In this document: one piece after another, positions 36,201 through 44,472 of the stretch
Layout: each line of letters starts with the position of its first letter
Numbering within the stretch: the stretch's first letter is position 1
The notes under the pieces: generated by a model
The model's database searches: none
Told to the model about the DNA's origin: nothing
Seen by the model: the letters and a program-made list of their open reading frames with translations, nothing else
Position numbers and translations under genes: made by a program
Source of the DNA: Dyadobacter fermentans
GTDB taxonomy: Bacteria; Bacteroidota; Bacteroidia; Cytophagales; Spirosomataceae
Direction: 5' to 3'
Assembly (NCBI RefSeq): GCF_019924045.1
Contig: NZ_JAHXBN010000018.1
Span: 434,001 to 498,000 of the forward strand
DNA length: 64,000 bases

Positions 36201-36377
36201 ATTGATCTGAAAGAAGGCGGGCTGATCCGTATTCTGGATCCGAGAGGTTTTGAGCAGCTTAAAGTCACTGTTGGGAAGAGCAAGCGGCTGGATGTGAAAA
36301 ACTTCCCTCCCGGTCAGTATATGATTATCTATTCGGGTGCCAACGGGCAGGTTGTGAAAAAAATCGTAAAACTCTAA
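33279..36377 (+). CDS. Secreted ELWxxDGT-repeat protein with type IX sorting domain
   Basis: A 1032-residue secreted protein. After the signal peptide (LHFLLLSAGCCIA) come many degenerate ELWxxDGTxxGT-type beta-propeller repeats: NELWVSEGTKANTKLL, EIWKTDGSPAGTQKLL, LWASDGKTTSELL and RIFKTDGTGAGTRELY. The C-terminal 70 residues (LNVYPNPVIGDLNIDL, then PPGQYMIIYSGANGQVVKKIV) form a type A Por secretion sorting domain, so it should leave the cell by the T9SS and be anchored or released at the surface. It is the third gene after a LytS/LytTR pair. Its TAA stop overlaps the convergent membrane gene's stop. Confidence 0.88.
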   Translation: MKKHLYFLHFLLLSAGCCIAQRQITNFNNTEDKQAFNPVYWSQIGSKMIFSSFAPATGNELWVSEGTKANTKLLKDITPGYQGTYPSDFSQYGDFVYFVVNGYEIWKTDGSPAGTQKLLHSDSTLNLDIVSGKLLVTFRNVQTQRHVFAWLNADGKTDFLKDEATTSKCAGGNLYYGSYDSTARKWTLKVQDGELHTLASEPGPALVDIIVERQNGYEYIAVDAGNVEKKLVVAAANRTETPKTYEWNRGAAPVMLRDKAGSLFLIDDAIYSGKDITLKIFKVIEGQNWETIADAKTSMLYADTPTGSTEGPFHTNFIIEGDQLTFTSIFGYETVHTSYLGVFDFKKNTKRISARLPKEVTGRQVKLASQSRDVFEIRSGYNKCVYNIAENKTVSVEQLPYRVQKIKVGSTEYELSDNVYASGSALRLPLINRRAVYRENALAFRTVLNNKLLFWTYDDQDKGKLWASDGKTTSELLSYSGAVISWKMSTDSLRVGNQIVFTSTSQQGVRIFKTDGTGAGTRELYYYPTTDWAYVDKVLTNNRLASFDLNIPGKKITLVTDLEKVWEIDDSQFAQREFRATSNDLFMIHSSVKNGFGYNTVYKFENGDLKQIDLNKGGEDAMEHQIYDNRIYYMLRSSAGYLHDICYTDMGSDKVNRLFSGPMSYLILRGDYLIAGTMSGPDVKIYKASTAKLLGEFTDIHPVDATTANAVGLWGKREAVIIHNDHIISQKFTEDIEFSSPVPQGILIKVNSNAGSSWYIYELKRGQITELTKDQTIDFASAGASDQLLFYGGGNDRHQVLLDLGKQKRLDFPVGLQVVKTMSGDLAVAYDVFKNTAPAVYALDGTAPVKMYDLTNWYDSPSFGQVNYTPFSTTTRGFELARIDRDSLFHFPEIIKGPEGATIHEVFHFKGSVYATAFTYSKGLQVWKMDELNLIPDDDDELPVTRPEIPDHVSNLPDNMQLNVYPNPVIGDLNIDLKEGGLIRILDPRGFEQLKVTVGKSKRLDVKNFPPGQYMIIYSGANGQVVKKIVKL

Positions 36378-37429
36378 TGCTGTCCCTTCTTCCAGATGAA
36401 GCCGTCGATCACATAATGCGTGATTTGCGGCACAGCGAGTAGCGGTACGATCAATGCAAGTGCCGGCTTCCCTAATGCGACCGGAAATTGATGAAACAGG
36501 GAGAACAGGTTGCGGTGCTCTTTCCAGACGGTCCAGTCCCACAGGCCTTCTTCGAAATACGCCAGCAGAAAGATCAGTCCCAGGAAGAGCACCACCCCGT
36601 ATTGCCCGAAGAAAAGCGGTAGCCACCTGCCCGATTCCGGACGTGCTGCTTCTTTTTGCCCGAATATCCAGATCAGCGCCATGTAGGGTATTCCGTGGCT
36701 GACGACATTCAGCAGCGTAAATGCAAGGTCGCCATTGAAATACACGATCCCAAAATACCACGATACCAACGTGCCGGTAATAACGCCGATCCGTGGAATA
36801 TTGACGCTTTTGAAATGCGTCCAGTAATGTATTTCCTTGAACACGTACACCGCCAGCATCGCGCAATACACGGCTGTGGCTACGTTCAGCGCTGGCCGGG
36901 AGGCGGCAATGAAGAACTCGTTCTCGACAAACCAGTTGAAATTACGGTCACCATGCAGGTGCCAATATAGCAGCGGATAAATGGCGGCATAGTAAATCAC
37001 GAACTGATCGACGTGCCGGTACCACGCGGGCGTACGCTCAAAGCGGCTGTACAAACGCATGAACCCGTATTGTTGCCGCACGAAATGGTACACGGCCAGA
37101 TAAGCCAGCACCCGCCAGAACCATAGCCCGCTCAGCAAATAAATACCCGACCCCACCAACAACGCCAACACCGGAATACCAATCAACAGCGGTTTGAAGC
37201 GATTGTAAAGCTGCTTGTTCAGGTAGGTGCGGTAGAGCGTGCTATACACGTGCGCGACATCTATGAGCAAAATCAAAGCAACCCACCAGGCATCGGGCAT
37301 GTTGGCATTGTCCTGAAAAATAGCAGGAAAGCAAACCACCACCGCCAGACTCAGGAACGGCGGAGCGAGGATAAAAAAAATGTCGGTTAGCGGCTTGCCG
37401 AGCCACGGCTGCTGTTTTTGCATGGCCAT
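36374..37429 (-). CDS. Polytopic membrane protein of the polyamine-type cluster
   Basis: About 351 residues from the ATG at 37429, whose first base is shared with the stop of the oxidase gene; the longer frame to 37693 is unlikely. Roughly nine membrane segments are visible, with recurring histidine/tyrosine-rich loops (VAHVYSTLYRTYLN, YHFVRQQYGFMRLYSR, FKEIHYWTH). I do not recognise a named family. It is the last gene of a seven-gene operon and may transport or modify the product of the cluster. Confidence 0.7.
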   Translation of the reverse strand: MAMQKQQPWLGKPLTDIFFILAPPFLSLAVVVCFPAIFQDNANMPDAWWVALILLIDVAHVYSTLYRTYLNKQLYNRFKPLLIGIPVLALLVGSGIYLLSGLWFWRVLAYLAVYHFVRQQYGFMRLYSRFERTPAWYRHVDQFVIYYAAIYPLLYWHLHGDRNFNWFVENEFFIAASRPALNVATAVYCAMLAVYVFKEIHYWTHFKSVNIPRIGVITGTLVSWYFGIVYFNGDLAFTLLNVVSHGIPYMALIWIFGQKEAARPESGRWLPLFFGQYGVVLFLGLIFLLAYFEEGLWDWTVWKEHRNLFSLFHQFPVALGKPALALIVPLLAVPQITHYVIDGFIWKKGQH

Positions 37430-39036
37430 CAGGTTTGTTGCAGGATCTTCCTGGCGGCTTTCAGGCCCTGGTAAAAGCCCTCTTCGAATATGCTCACGCC
37501 GGCCAGATCGGTATGGGCAAAGTGAATGGTCCCTCCTATGCTCTCCGAAAGGGATTTTCTCGCTTCTCCATGAACCATCCCGGGCCGGGGCTGCACCATG
37601 GCGTGGCCCCAAAGCATGATATCGATCCGGTCGGTCTGCTCCCGGATGTCGGGATGCACGCGTTGCAGGTCGGAAAGCACCTTTTCCGCCCAAAATGCAT
37701 GTTCGGTACCATACGCCTCCTTGCGTGCGGCCTCGGGCGACGTATGTGTCAGCGGGAGGTAATAGGTAAGGTTTCTCCGATCCTTCCGCTGCTGCAATTG
37801 CTGGTGCGTCGCATCCACATAGCCGAGCGAAGCACTTCCGTAAATCACATTATCCCAGCTCGCAGGCTGTCCGCCGCGCTCGTGCAAGTCCCTGACGGTC
37901 AGATTGGCGACCATCCAGGGCACATAATGAAAATGATCCGTAACGGCATTTTTGCGTTCCGTATCTCCCAAAAGCCGTGCGGCCACGAATTGCGGTACTG
38001 CCACAATGCAATGCCTGGCTTCCAGCCCTTGGAGCCGGCGTGACGCGACATCGAGATAGCTGATCCTCACGCTATCACCGGATCCCTTAACAGATGTCGC
38101 CAGCGCACCGGTAACGATTTTGCCGCCGAGATTTTTACGTAACGCTTCGATCAGGAACCCGTTGCCCTGCTCCCAGGTAAGCACGTCGTTATGCGCGGCA
38201 TTGGCCCCTTTTCCTTTTCGGGAAGCAAAGTAATGAATGCCTGCCCAGGCGCTTACCATATCGTAAGGCGTACCAAAATCGTCGCGCGTGCAGTAATCGA
38301 CGTACCAGCGGATGTATTCACTGGTCAGCTGTTGGCTGTCCATCCACCCTTTCATCGTCACGCGGTCGAGTGCGCGCAGCGATTCGTCACGGCTCGATGT
38401 ATCAACCGGAATACTGAATGCATCCAGCCCATCGGAACCTTTCAATTTTTTGAAATGATCAATGAGGACGAAAAATTGTTTGAACTCCGCGAGTTCCGCG
38501 GCATTAAGCCCGAAATTGGGGACGAGCCCTTCCTGCCAATGCCCATTGATATACAAACGCTCCTCGGGATCGTGACAAACGTAAAACTCGTCGTACACCG
38601 GCAACCCGGCTTGATCATACCCCGTTATCACCCGGGCTTCCTCCAAAAACGAGAGGTATTCGGTCAGGTTGTTGTTCGGGACCGGCACATAATGTGCCCC
38701 CCAGGGATATTTGGAGAATGCATTGCCGCCCGAGGCCGCATTACCGCCCGGCTGCTCTTCCAGGTCGAGCACGATAATGTCTTTTACACCCCGCTGCACC
38801 AGGTGCCTCGCTGCCGACAAGCCGCTCACACCCGCGCCTATGATCACTACTTCCTTCGCTTCGAATGTGGCAGGCGGATTAAAAGTATGGTCGCGGAGCA
38901 AATGCCCCGCCGCAGCCGACGAGCCCACGATCCTGCCCGGAACAGCGGTGCCCCGCTTTGGCTCTCCGCAAGCGTGCAGAAGCGGAGCCGCAACGGCCAT
39001 TCCGGTCGTTAGTCTGATGAATTTACCCCTTTTCAT
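37429..39036 (-). CDS. FAD-dependent amine-oxidase-like protein
   Basis: A 535-residue flavoprotein. The N terminus (TGMAVAAPLLHAC) looks like a lipoprotein or Tat-type anchor with Cys23; the dinucleotide-binding motif VVIIGAGVSGLSAARHL follows at about 63-79, then the substrate domain and a C-terminal FAD segment (TDLAGVSIFEEGFYQGLKAA). The closest relatives are monoamine/polyamine oxidases and NAD(P)-binding flavoproteins of this cluster. It overlaps the aminopropyltransferase gene by 4 bases and the membrane gene by 1 base. It could oxidise the aminopropyl product of the preceding enzyme. Confidence 0.82.
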   Translation of the reverse strand: MKRGKFIRLTTGMAVAAPLLHACGEPKRGTAVPGRIVGSSAAAGHLLRDHTFNPPATFEAKEVVIIGAGVSGLSAARHLVQRGVKDIIVLDLEEQPGGNAASGGNAFSKYPWGAHYVPVPNNNLTEYLSFLEEARVITGYDQAGLPVYDEFYVCHDPEERLYINGHWQEGLVPNFGLNAAELAEFKQFFVLIDHFKKLKGSDGLDAFSIPVDTSSRDESLRALDRVTMKGWMDSQQLTSEYIRWYVDYCTRDDFGTPYDMVSAWAGIHYFASRKGKGANAAHNDVLTWEQGNGFLIEALRKNLGGKIVTGALATSVKGSGDSVRISYLDVASRRLQGLEARHCIVAVPQFVAARLLGDTERKNAVTDHFHYVPWMVANLTVRDLHERGGQPASWDNVIYGSASLGYVDATHQQLQQRKDRRNLTYYLPLTHTSPEAARKEAYGTEHAFWAEKVLSDLQRVHPDIREQTDRIDIMLWGHAMVQPRPGMVHGEARKSLSESIGGTIHFAHTDLAGVSIFEEGFYQGLKAARKILQQT

Positions 39037-40565
39037 TGATCCAGGAATTTACTCCACTCCTTTTCAAAATAATTCACCAAAGCCTGGTTGTTCAGTTTGT
39101 TTACTTCCAGCGGCTCGTGGGCCAGCATATCGTTGGGAAATTGCAGCATTTGCTCCATCACCGCCTGGCTAATGTATTTTTTCTCGATCGCAAACGTGTC
39201 GGGAAGCTGGTAAGCCCCCGATTGCAGGGCCATTACATATCCCCATTCACCGAATGACGGCACGTAGTTATGATAAGGGATTGTCTGAAAACCGGATGCT
39301 TTAAGCGTTTCGTTGACACACCAGAAACTCTTCGGCGCCACATACGGCGACGTGCTTTGCACCACCGCCACCGCTTGTGGCGTCATGGCCGTTTTCAGCA
39401 GTCGGTAAAAAGCGGTCGTATACAGTTTCCCAACTGAAAAGCCGGAAGGGTCCGGGAAATCGATGATCACGCAATCGAACTGCTTTTTGTTCTCTTTCAG
39501 CCAGATAAATGCGTCCGCATTTGTGACGGTCACGCGGGGGTCTTTCAGTGAATGCCGGTTGATTTCGGCCAGGATATCCTGGCCTGTAAACAGCTTTGTC
39601 ATCCCCGGATCCAGGTCCACAAGCTGTATGTTCCGGACAGACTTGTATTTCAATATCTCCCTGGCGGCCAGCCCGTCGCCCCCACCCAGGATGAGCACAT
39701 GACGAGGCTCTGCGGCGGCTGTCATAGCCGGATGTACAAGCGCCTCGTGGTAACGGTACTCATCGGCCGAACTGAATTGGAGGTTATTGTTCAGGTAAAG
39801 CCGGAGGTCGTGCTTGTTTTTGGTGATCACGATCCGCTGGTAAGGTGTGGAAGTGGAATAAACAACGTGATCATTGTAGGCGAGCGTCTCGCTGAAACTC
39901 ATGATCTGTTCGGAGAAAATGAATGCAGCCACCTCGGCGATCAGGATCAGGATCCCGCCGAAACGGATGGCCGTGACGCCCCGTACCTCGCCTGCAAAAT
40001 ACCGGCAGAGGTACAACCCCACGCCCACATTGAGCAAGCCGAAGAACAAACTCGTACGAATCAGCCCGAGGTAGGGCACAAAAATCAGCGGGAAGATGAG
40101 CGACGCCAGCAACGCCCCGATGTAATCGTAGGTAAAAACCCTGCTCACCAGCTCAGCGAACTCCACCTTATCCTTCAAAATCCGCAGCAACAGCGGTATC
40201 TCAATCCCCACCAGAATACCGGTAACCCCCACCAGCGCGTACAACACGGGCTGAAAACTGAATGCCAGCGGGAAGACGAGAAACAGCAGAATCGCACTGA
40301 AACCGCCCACGAGCCCGACCAGCAGCTCTATCCGTATAAACCATTCGAGCAGATGGTCATTGAAAAACCGGGAGAGGTACGACCCTATTCCCATCGAAAA
40401 CAGGTACACACCGATGATGATACTGAACTGCGTGACGCTGTCGCCCAGCAGATAACTCGCCAGCGTGCCCGCAACCAGCTCGTAAATCAACCCGCACGTA
40501 GCGATGATGAACACCGCCACGAGCAGCACCCACTGCGCACTGTTCCTGCCTGCCGTGTTTCTCAT
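39033..40565 (-). CDS. speE: Membrane-anchored polyamine aminopropyltransferase (spermidine synthase family)
   Basis: A 510-residue enzyme with about seven membrane segments in residues 10-225 and a spermidine-synthase catalytic domain in 250-480. The AdoMet-type fold shows HVLILGGGDGLAAREILKY, VDLDPGMT and the catalytic Asp region CVIIDFPDPSG. It should transfer an aminopropyl group from decarboxylated AdoMet to an amine. The membrane half suggests the acceptor is a lipid or another membrane-linked amine, which is inference. One base after its start lies the end of the DUF350 gene, so translation is coupled. Confidence 0.87.
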   Translation of the reverse strand: MRNTAGRNSAQWVLLVAVFIIATCGLIYELVAGTLASYLLGDSVTQFSIIIGVYLFSMGIGSYLSRFFNDHLLEWFIRIELLVGLVGGFSAILLFLVFPLAFSFQPVLYALVGVTGILVGIEIPLLLRILKDKVEFAELVSRVFTYDYIGALLASLIFPLIFVPYLGLIRTSLFFGLLNVGVGLYLCRYFAGEVRGVTAIRFGGILILIAEVAAFIFSEQIMSFSETLAYNDHVVYSTSTPYQRIVITKNKHDLRLYLNNNLQFSSADEYRYHEALVHPAMTAAAEPRHVLILGGGDGLAAREILKYKSVRNIQLVDLDPGMTKLFTGQDILAEINRHSLKDPRVTVTNADAFIWLKENKKQFDCVIIDFPDPSGFSVGKLYTTAFYRLLKTAMTPQAVAVVQSTSPYVAPKSFWCVNETLKASGFQTIPYHNYVPSFGEWGYVMALQSGAYQLPDTFAIEKKYISQAVMEQMLQFPNDMLAHEPLEVNKLNNQALVNYFEKEWSKFLDQ

Positions 40566-40772
40566 TTACCCGTGAATTGCCGACGCTATGATAATGGCGA
40601 TCGCTAGCATGAAAAAGCCCGCAAAAATGGCCAGCGCAACGTTCTTGTTTTCCATGATCTCGCGCCGCAGGTTGTGCTTCGGAGTAAGTATTTCAATGGC
40701 CGCAAATGTGACAAACAGGACCAATATCCCAATGCCCGAGTACACGAGCGAACTGATGATGTATTGTTGCAT
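40566..40772 (-). CDS. DUF350 small membrane protein
   Basis: A 68-residue protein with two membrane segments (SGIGILVLFVTFAAIEILT and VALAIFAGFFMLAIAIIIAS) joined by a basic loop, the usual DUF350/YjfL half-unit. The family is short, so it is complete. DUF350 proteins recur with DUF4178 and polyamine enzymes in gene neighbourhoods tied to envelope stress. It probably acts as a small membrane partner for the aminopropyltransferase. Confidence 0.85.
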   Translation of the reverse strand: MQQYIISSLVYSGIGILVLFVTFAAIEILTPKHNLRREIMENKNVALAIFAGFFMLAIAIIIASAIHG

Positions 40773-40796
40773 CGATATGTGTTTAGGTTTTAATGA

Positions 40797-40979
40797 CTAT
40801 TTATGGTGCATGATTCCGCTCCTGTGCGACGATCTTCCGCCGGAACTCCATTCCTCTTGGTTATCAAAGGACAAAATCCGGTCGCCGTACAGGTTGGCGT
40901 ACGCAAGCCAGGCCAGCAGCGCCGCCACGTACACAAAGTACCATTTCATCGGCAGGAGTTCTTTCAAAAGTTCTTTCAT
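40797..40979 (-). CDS. Small single-span membrane protein
   Basis: A 60-residue protein with one membrane segment (KWYFVYVAALLAWLAYANLY) and a serine/histidine-rich tail. It lies 12 bases after the DUF4178 stop and 24 bases before DUF350, inside the compact operon, which argues that it is real despite its size. I know of similar small proteins in this neighbourhood but no named family. Confidence 0.6.
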   Translation of the reverse strand: MKELLKELLPMKWYFVYVAALLAWLAYANLYGDRILSFDNQEEWSSGGRSSHRSGIMHHK

Positions 40980-40991
40980 GTTCGTAATGTT

Positions 40992-42869
40992 TCAGGAATC
41001 GGCAAACTCGCTGTTACCCCAGCGCACTTTTTCGGTATAATATCTTATAGTACCCATGATAGCCGGCCAGATCAGCAGCAACATCACCACGATCCAGATG
41101 TTCCGATAGGTACTTGCATCGTATATCAATTTCCCGGTGAACAGCCCCGCCCGGGTATACATATTTGAATCCCTGCTCGCAGTGATTTGCAGAAAGTAGG
41201 TCCCGGCTGGTATTTTGGTAAAATGGATGGTCTCACTCTGGGAACCTTCCGTCCAATGCTCTCCGTCGTCGGTACCCGAGTAATATTCGATACCCTCCTC
41301 CGCGGTATATTCGTTGCCGTTCACAGCGTTGACGAGCGTAGCGTTGAGTTCCAGCCAGGTATTACTTAAAGGCGCATTAAAATCCAGTTCAAGGTTACTA
41401 CTCTTTTTTTCGAGATCAAATTTGGGAGAAATAAAGAGCTGTGTATTAAGCGAGTCCGAAAAAATATAATTTGAATCAAAAATAAGACGATTGGTATGCA
41501 TGCTGCCCGTCAGTATCTGCACCAGCATCGCGAGCAGCAATGCAATTCCACCCGATTTCACGATCGTTTCGGTATTCACATTGATGAGTGATGGCTGTGC
41601 GGGCGCAATGCCCGCACGCGCGAGAAGCGAACTGGTAGTTTGCTCGGCAATCACTCCGCGCGGCACATATTTTCCTCTGAACCAAGTGACCCTATTTTGG
41701 TGGTCTTTCTCGATGCTGAGTATCTCCGGCGGGGCAATGTAGTCCATCGACTCCGTTTTCTCGTGGTTCGAAAATGCATTGCCGGGAAACTCGCCCAGTG
41801 CATAAAGAATGCGGTAATGGTATTTGGAATAACGCCTGAATTCCCGCTTATCAAAAATAATGCGGTGCAGCCTTGCGTCGGTCGGCTTGGGAGCGTTCCG
41901 GGTCTCTTTCAGATATGTCCAATGCCCGTCCGACTCGGTGAGAAACAGAAACCCGCGCAGCCTGCTGTAAAGCGTGTATTCATGCCAGTAATCGGTCCAT
42001 GAATCGGTATCATATTTATAGGCAAGGCCCACTACCTGGTAGTCTCCGCCTTCAATCGTAATGCTATCGCCGATATCGAAACAAAATTCCTGATTATAGG
42101 TATGCTGGGCTCCGTGCGTAGCATACTGACCGCTGGCGTACGAATGCCGCGTTTCGCATTTGCCGCAAACCCAGCTCTGCCCGTACGGATAGGTGAGCAC
42201 ACGGTTTTCAGCATTGCAAGTGCGACAGGTAAATACCTTCCCTTCCGGCTCGGCCTCCCGGGTATTGGTCAGAAAAAGTAATTCCGGTTCCACATCGTGA
42301 CAAGCGAAAGCCACCGCGACATCTCCACTATATGCCACCAGCTCCACGCGTTCAGTGTCGGAAGCTGCTTCCATGCTATTATGCCGGTCAGGCAAACCAT
42401 GTACAAATACAGTGCCTTCCACCTCAATCCGGCTACTTTCGTTCCGGGCCGTTATCCAAAACTCACGGTCGTCGGGCAGGGTTAGCATCTGCGCGTCCGA
42501 CCTGAATTTCCGGGCGATCGTCGCGTCGTTGAACGGCAATGCCTCACAGACCGTATACAAGCCGTAGCCCTCCGCCAAATGGCGCGTCACGCCATCGTTA
42601 CAGTCGAGTGTCCAGTAATTGTAAGCCTGATCTTCGAAAAGTACCCGCAGCCTGCCGGTAACCGTAAACGCAACGTCCTTCCAGTTTCCAGTGGTGCCGG
42701 GCTGGATCAGGTCCGCCGAGCCCTCAACAAGCTCCATTTTCACTTTCGCCAACGCTTCTCCCGTACGGTGCCACACCTTCCCGCAGGCACACGCCGCGAG
42801 GTTGTTACCACCCTGAAAATACACCGGTTTGCCGCAGGACGGGCAAATTGCAAGTTTGCTGGTTCCCAT
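40992..42869 (-). CDS. DUF4178-domain zinc-ribbon membrane protein
   Basis: A 625-residue protein with two zinc-ribbon-like segments (CPSCGKPVYFQGGNN with a following CACGK at about 10-30; CRTCNAENRVLT with CGKC near 217-240). Each is followed by a beta-rich DUF4178-like domain (WKDVAFTVTGRLRVLFEDQ; DSITIEGGDYQVVGLAYKYD). Two hydrophobic segments near 445-460 and 595-615 enclose an extracytoplasmic beta domain. The family is known for association with polyamine genes and DUF350, not for a defined activity. It overlaps no neighbour but lies 2 bases after speD. Confidence 0.82.
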   Translation of the reverse strand: MGTSKLAICPSCGKPVYFQGGNNLAACACGKVWHRTGEALAKVKMELVEGSADLIQPGTTGNWKDVAFTVTGRLRVLFEDQAYNYWTLDCNDGVTRHLAEGYGLYTVCEALPFNDATIARKFRSDAQMLTLPDDREFWITARNESSRIEVEGTVFVHGLPDRHNSMEAASDTERVELVAYSGDVAVAFACHDVEPELLFLTNTREAEPEGKVFTCRTCNAENRVLTYPYGQSWVCGKCETRHSYASGQYATHGAQHTYNQEFCFDIGDSITIEGGDYQVVGLAYKYDTDSWTDYWHEYTLYSRLRGFLFLTESDGHWTYLKETRNAPKPTDARLHRIIFDKREFRRYSKYHYRILYALGEFPGNAFSNHEKTESMDYIAPPEILSIEKDHQNRVTWFRGKYVPRGVIAEQTTSSLLARAGIAPAQPSLINVNTETIVKSGGIALLLAMLVQILTGSMHTNRLIFDSNYIFSDSLNTQLFISPKFDLEKKSSNLELDFNAPLSNTWLELNATLVNAVNGNEYTAEEGIEYYSGTDDGEHWTEGSQSETIHFTKIPAGTYFLQITASRDSNMYTRAGLFTGKLIYDASTYRNIWIVVMLLLIWPAIMGTIRYYTEKVRWGNSEFADS

Positions 42870-42871
42870 GG

Positions 42872-43282
42872 CTATCGGATGATTTGATTTTCAGAAATTA
42901 CTTCCGCTTCGAAATAGGCGGCAATCCGGTCGAAAATAGCCCGTACGGTTCCGTTATTGACCCGCTGGAAATTGCTGAGGTAAATATCCAGGTTAACTTT
43001 GCCAAACTCGGGCCAGGTATGCACCGACAGGTGGCTTTCGCTGAGACAAATAATGCCCGTGAAGCCGCCCGGTTCGAAATCGTGGTAGACTTCGCCCAGC
43101 TTTTGCAGGTCGAATGCGCCGGTGAGATCGTCGGCCAGGCTCTTAAAACCGGCATAACCGGCCAAAAGCGCCGTATTATCGGAATGGAGGGTAGCAATAA
43201 GGTGCAATCCGGGGGTATAAGTTTCCAATAGCGTCAGGTCTTTGATAACAAGCAATTTTATAAAAAACCCGGCAATGCGCAA
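42872..43282 (-). CDS. speD: S-adenosylmethionine decarboxylase proenzyme (SpeD-like)
   Basis: Up to 136 residues. The self-processing site lies in CLSESHLSVHTWPE: cleavage before Ser83 would make the pyruvoyl group. Cluster mates and length agree with class 1b prokaryotic AdoMet decarboxylase, which supplies the aminopropyl donor. No in-frame ATG precedes the conserved domain; the frame opens at a TTG (43282), with another TTG at 43255 that would give about 127 residues. It is the first gene of the operon, facing the alpha/beta hydrolase. Confidence 0.88.
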   Translation of the reverse strand: MRIAGFFIKLLVIKDLTLLETYTPGLHLIATLHSDNTALLAGYAGFKSLADDLTGAFDLQKLGEVYHDFEPGGFTGIICLSESHLSVHTWPEFGKVNLDIYLSNFQRVNNGTVRAIFDRIAAYFEAEVISENQIIR

Positions 43283-43395
43283 GGCGGAATTTATTTAAAT
43301 GGTTACTTGCGTGAAACCATTGGGCACATAGCTTGACAGGATAGTGGAAGGATTGCAAAATAGGTGAAGTATGGAGAGAGAAGACACATCGGCCC

Positions 43396-43409
43396 AAAAG
43401 TATACTTTT
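43396..43409. promoter_or_regulatory. 14-bp palindrome between speD and the hydrolase
   Basis: Perfect palindrome AAAAGTATACTTTT in the divergent gap, 18 bases before the hydrolase ATG and about 115 bases before the speD start. The TATACTTTT part resembles a -7 box for the plus strand. It could be an operator overlapping that promoter. Confidence 0.4.
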
Positions 43410-43426
43410 ACGGTTTTTTAAGCTAA

Positions 43427-44359
43427 ATGCATACATTCCTAAGGTTACTTGTCATAACGCTTCTGCTTTTACCTGGCTTTTCCGTCAAAGGTCAATCCCT
43501 GTATTCCAGGGCTTTCGGAAAAGTCAGTGACGAACCAATCATATTTTTGCACGGCGGCCCCGGAAGCAGCGCGGTCTACTTTGAAGCAACGACTGCCCAA
43601 AAACTCGCTGACGTCGGGTTTTATGTTATCATTTACGACCGACGAGGCGAAGGCAGGTCCAAAGACAGCACGGCGCGCATGAATTATGAAGAGTTTTTCG
43701 AAGATTTGAACACCATTTATCGAAAGTACCACCTTAGTCGCGCACATTTAATCGGTTTCAGTTTCGGTGGCCTGGTTACTACGCTTTACGCTGAAAAACA
43801 TCCCGAAAAAGTCAAGTCCATTGTTCTCGCAAGTGCATTAGTTTCCCAGCAGGCGTCCTACAATACCATTCTCCAATCCGTTAAACGCATTTACGAGGAT
43901 CAAAAAGACACGACAAATCTGGCACAAATCAAAACCATCAGGGAAATGGATACCCATTCCCTGCCTTACCGGACAGCTGTTTTCGCGCACGCCTCCAAAA
44001 ATGGCTTTTTCAGCCTTCCCAAACCCGATTTGGAAGCGAGGCAAATCTATTCCACCTATCCAACCGACACATTGATTACCCGATATGTAAAAAACGACCG
44101 AGCAGTAGAAACGCTCTGGCAGAATGAAACGCGCAAAAACATCGATGTGACGCCGGTCTTCAAAAAACTCAGAAACACGAATATCCCGATCTACGCCATT
44201 TATGGAAAACAGGATGGGCTCTATTCAAAGAAGCAAATCGCCGATTTAACTCATATAATAGGTAATTCAAGATTGGTTTACCTCGACAACTGCTCGCACA
44301 CCTGCTTTGTGGACCAGCAAGCAAAGTTTATTAAAGCATTGAAGTTCTGGCTTCAATGA
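43427..44359 (+). CDS. Exported alpha/beta hydrolase (proline iminopeptidase-like)
   Basis: A 310-residue protein with a signal peptide (LLVITLLLLPGFSVKG). The oxyanion motif HGGPGSS (42-48) and nucleophile elbow GFSFGG (Ser112) are typical of prolyl aminopeptidase-type hydrolases; the acid Asp is in YGKQDGLYS and the histidine in NCSHTCFVD. It is probably periplasmic. The substrate is not determined by sequence. The gene is AT-richer than the operon opposite to it. Confidence 0.87.
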   Translation: MHTFLRLLVITLLLLPGFSVKGQSLYSRAFGKVSDEPIIFLHGGPGSSAVYFEATTAQKLADVGFYVIIYDRRGEGRSKDSTARMNYEEFFEDLNTIYRKYHLSRAHLIGFSFGGLVTTLYAEKHPEKVKSIVLASALVSQQASYNTILQSVKRIYEDQKDTTNLAQIKTIREMDTHSLPYRTAVFAHASKNGFFSLPKPDLEARQIYSTYPTDTLITRYVKNDRAVETLWQNETRKNIDVTPVFKKLRNTNIPIYAIYGKQDGLYSKKQIADLTHIIGNSRLVYLDNCSHTCFVDQQAKFIKALKFWLQ

Positions 44360-44472
44360 ATCTCAGATTTCGCACCTGACGAAGTTTTACAAGTCGTTTA
44401 CATTCTTTTACGAAGGGGCCGATGCCTCGTAGATTCCATGTTTTAGTTTGGACGCCACAAACCAATCCTGAC

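Noticed and set aside
35856..36866. 336-residue minus-strand frame
   Set aside because: It overlaps the C-terminal sorting domain of the T9SS protein and the membrane gene in other frames.
39552..40607. 351-residue plus-strand frame
   Set aside because: Antisense to the aminopropyltransferase gene, rich in charged residues with no fold. The minus-strand gene has clear motifs.
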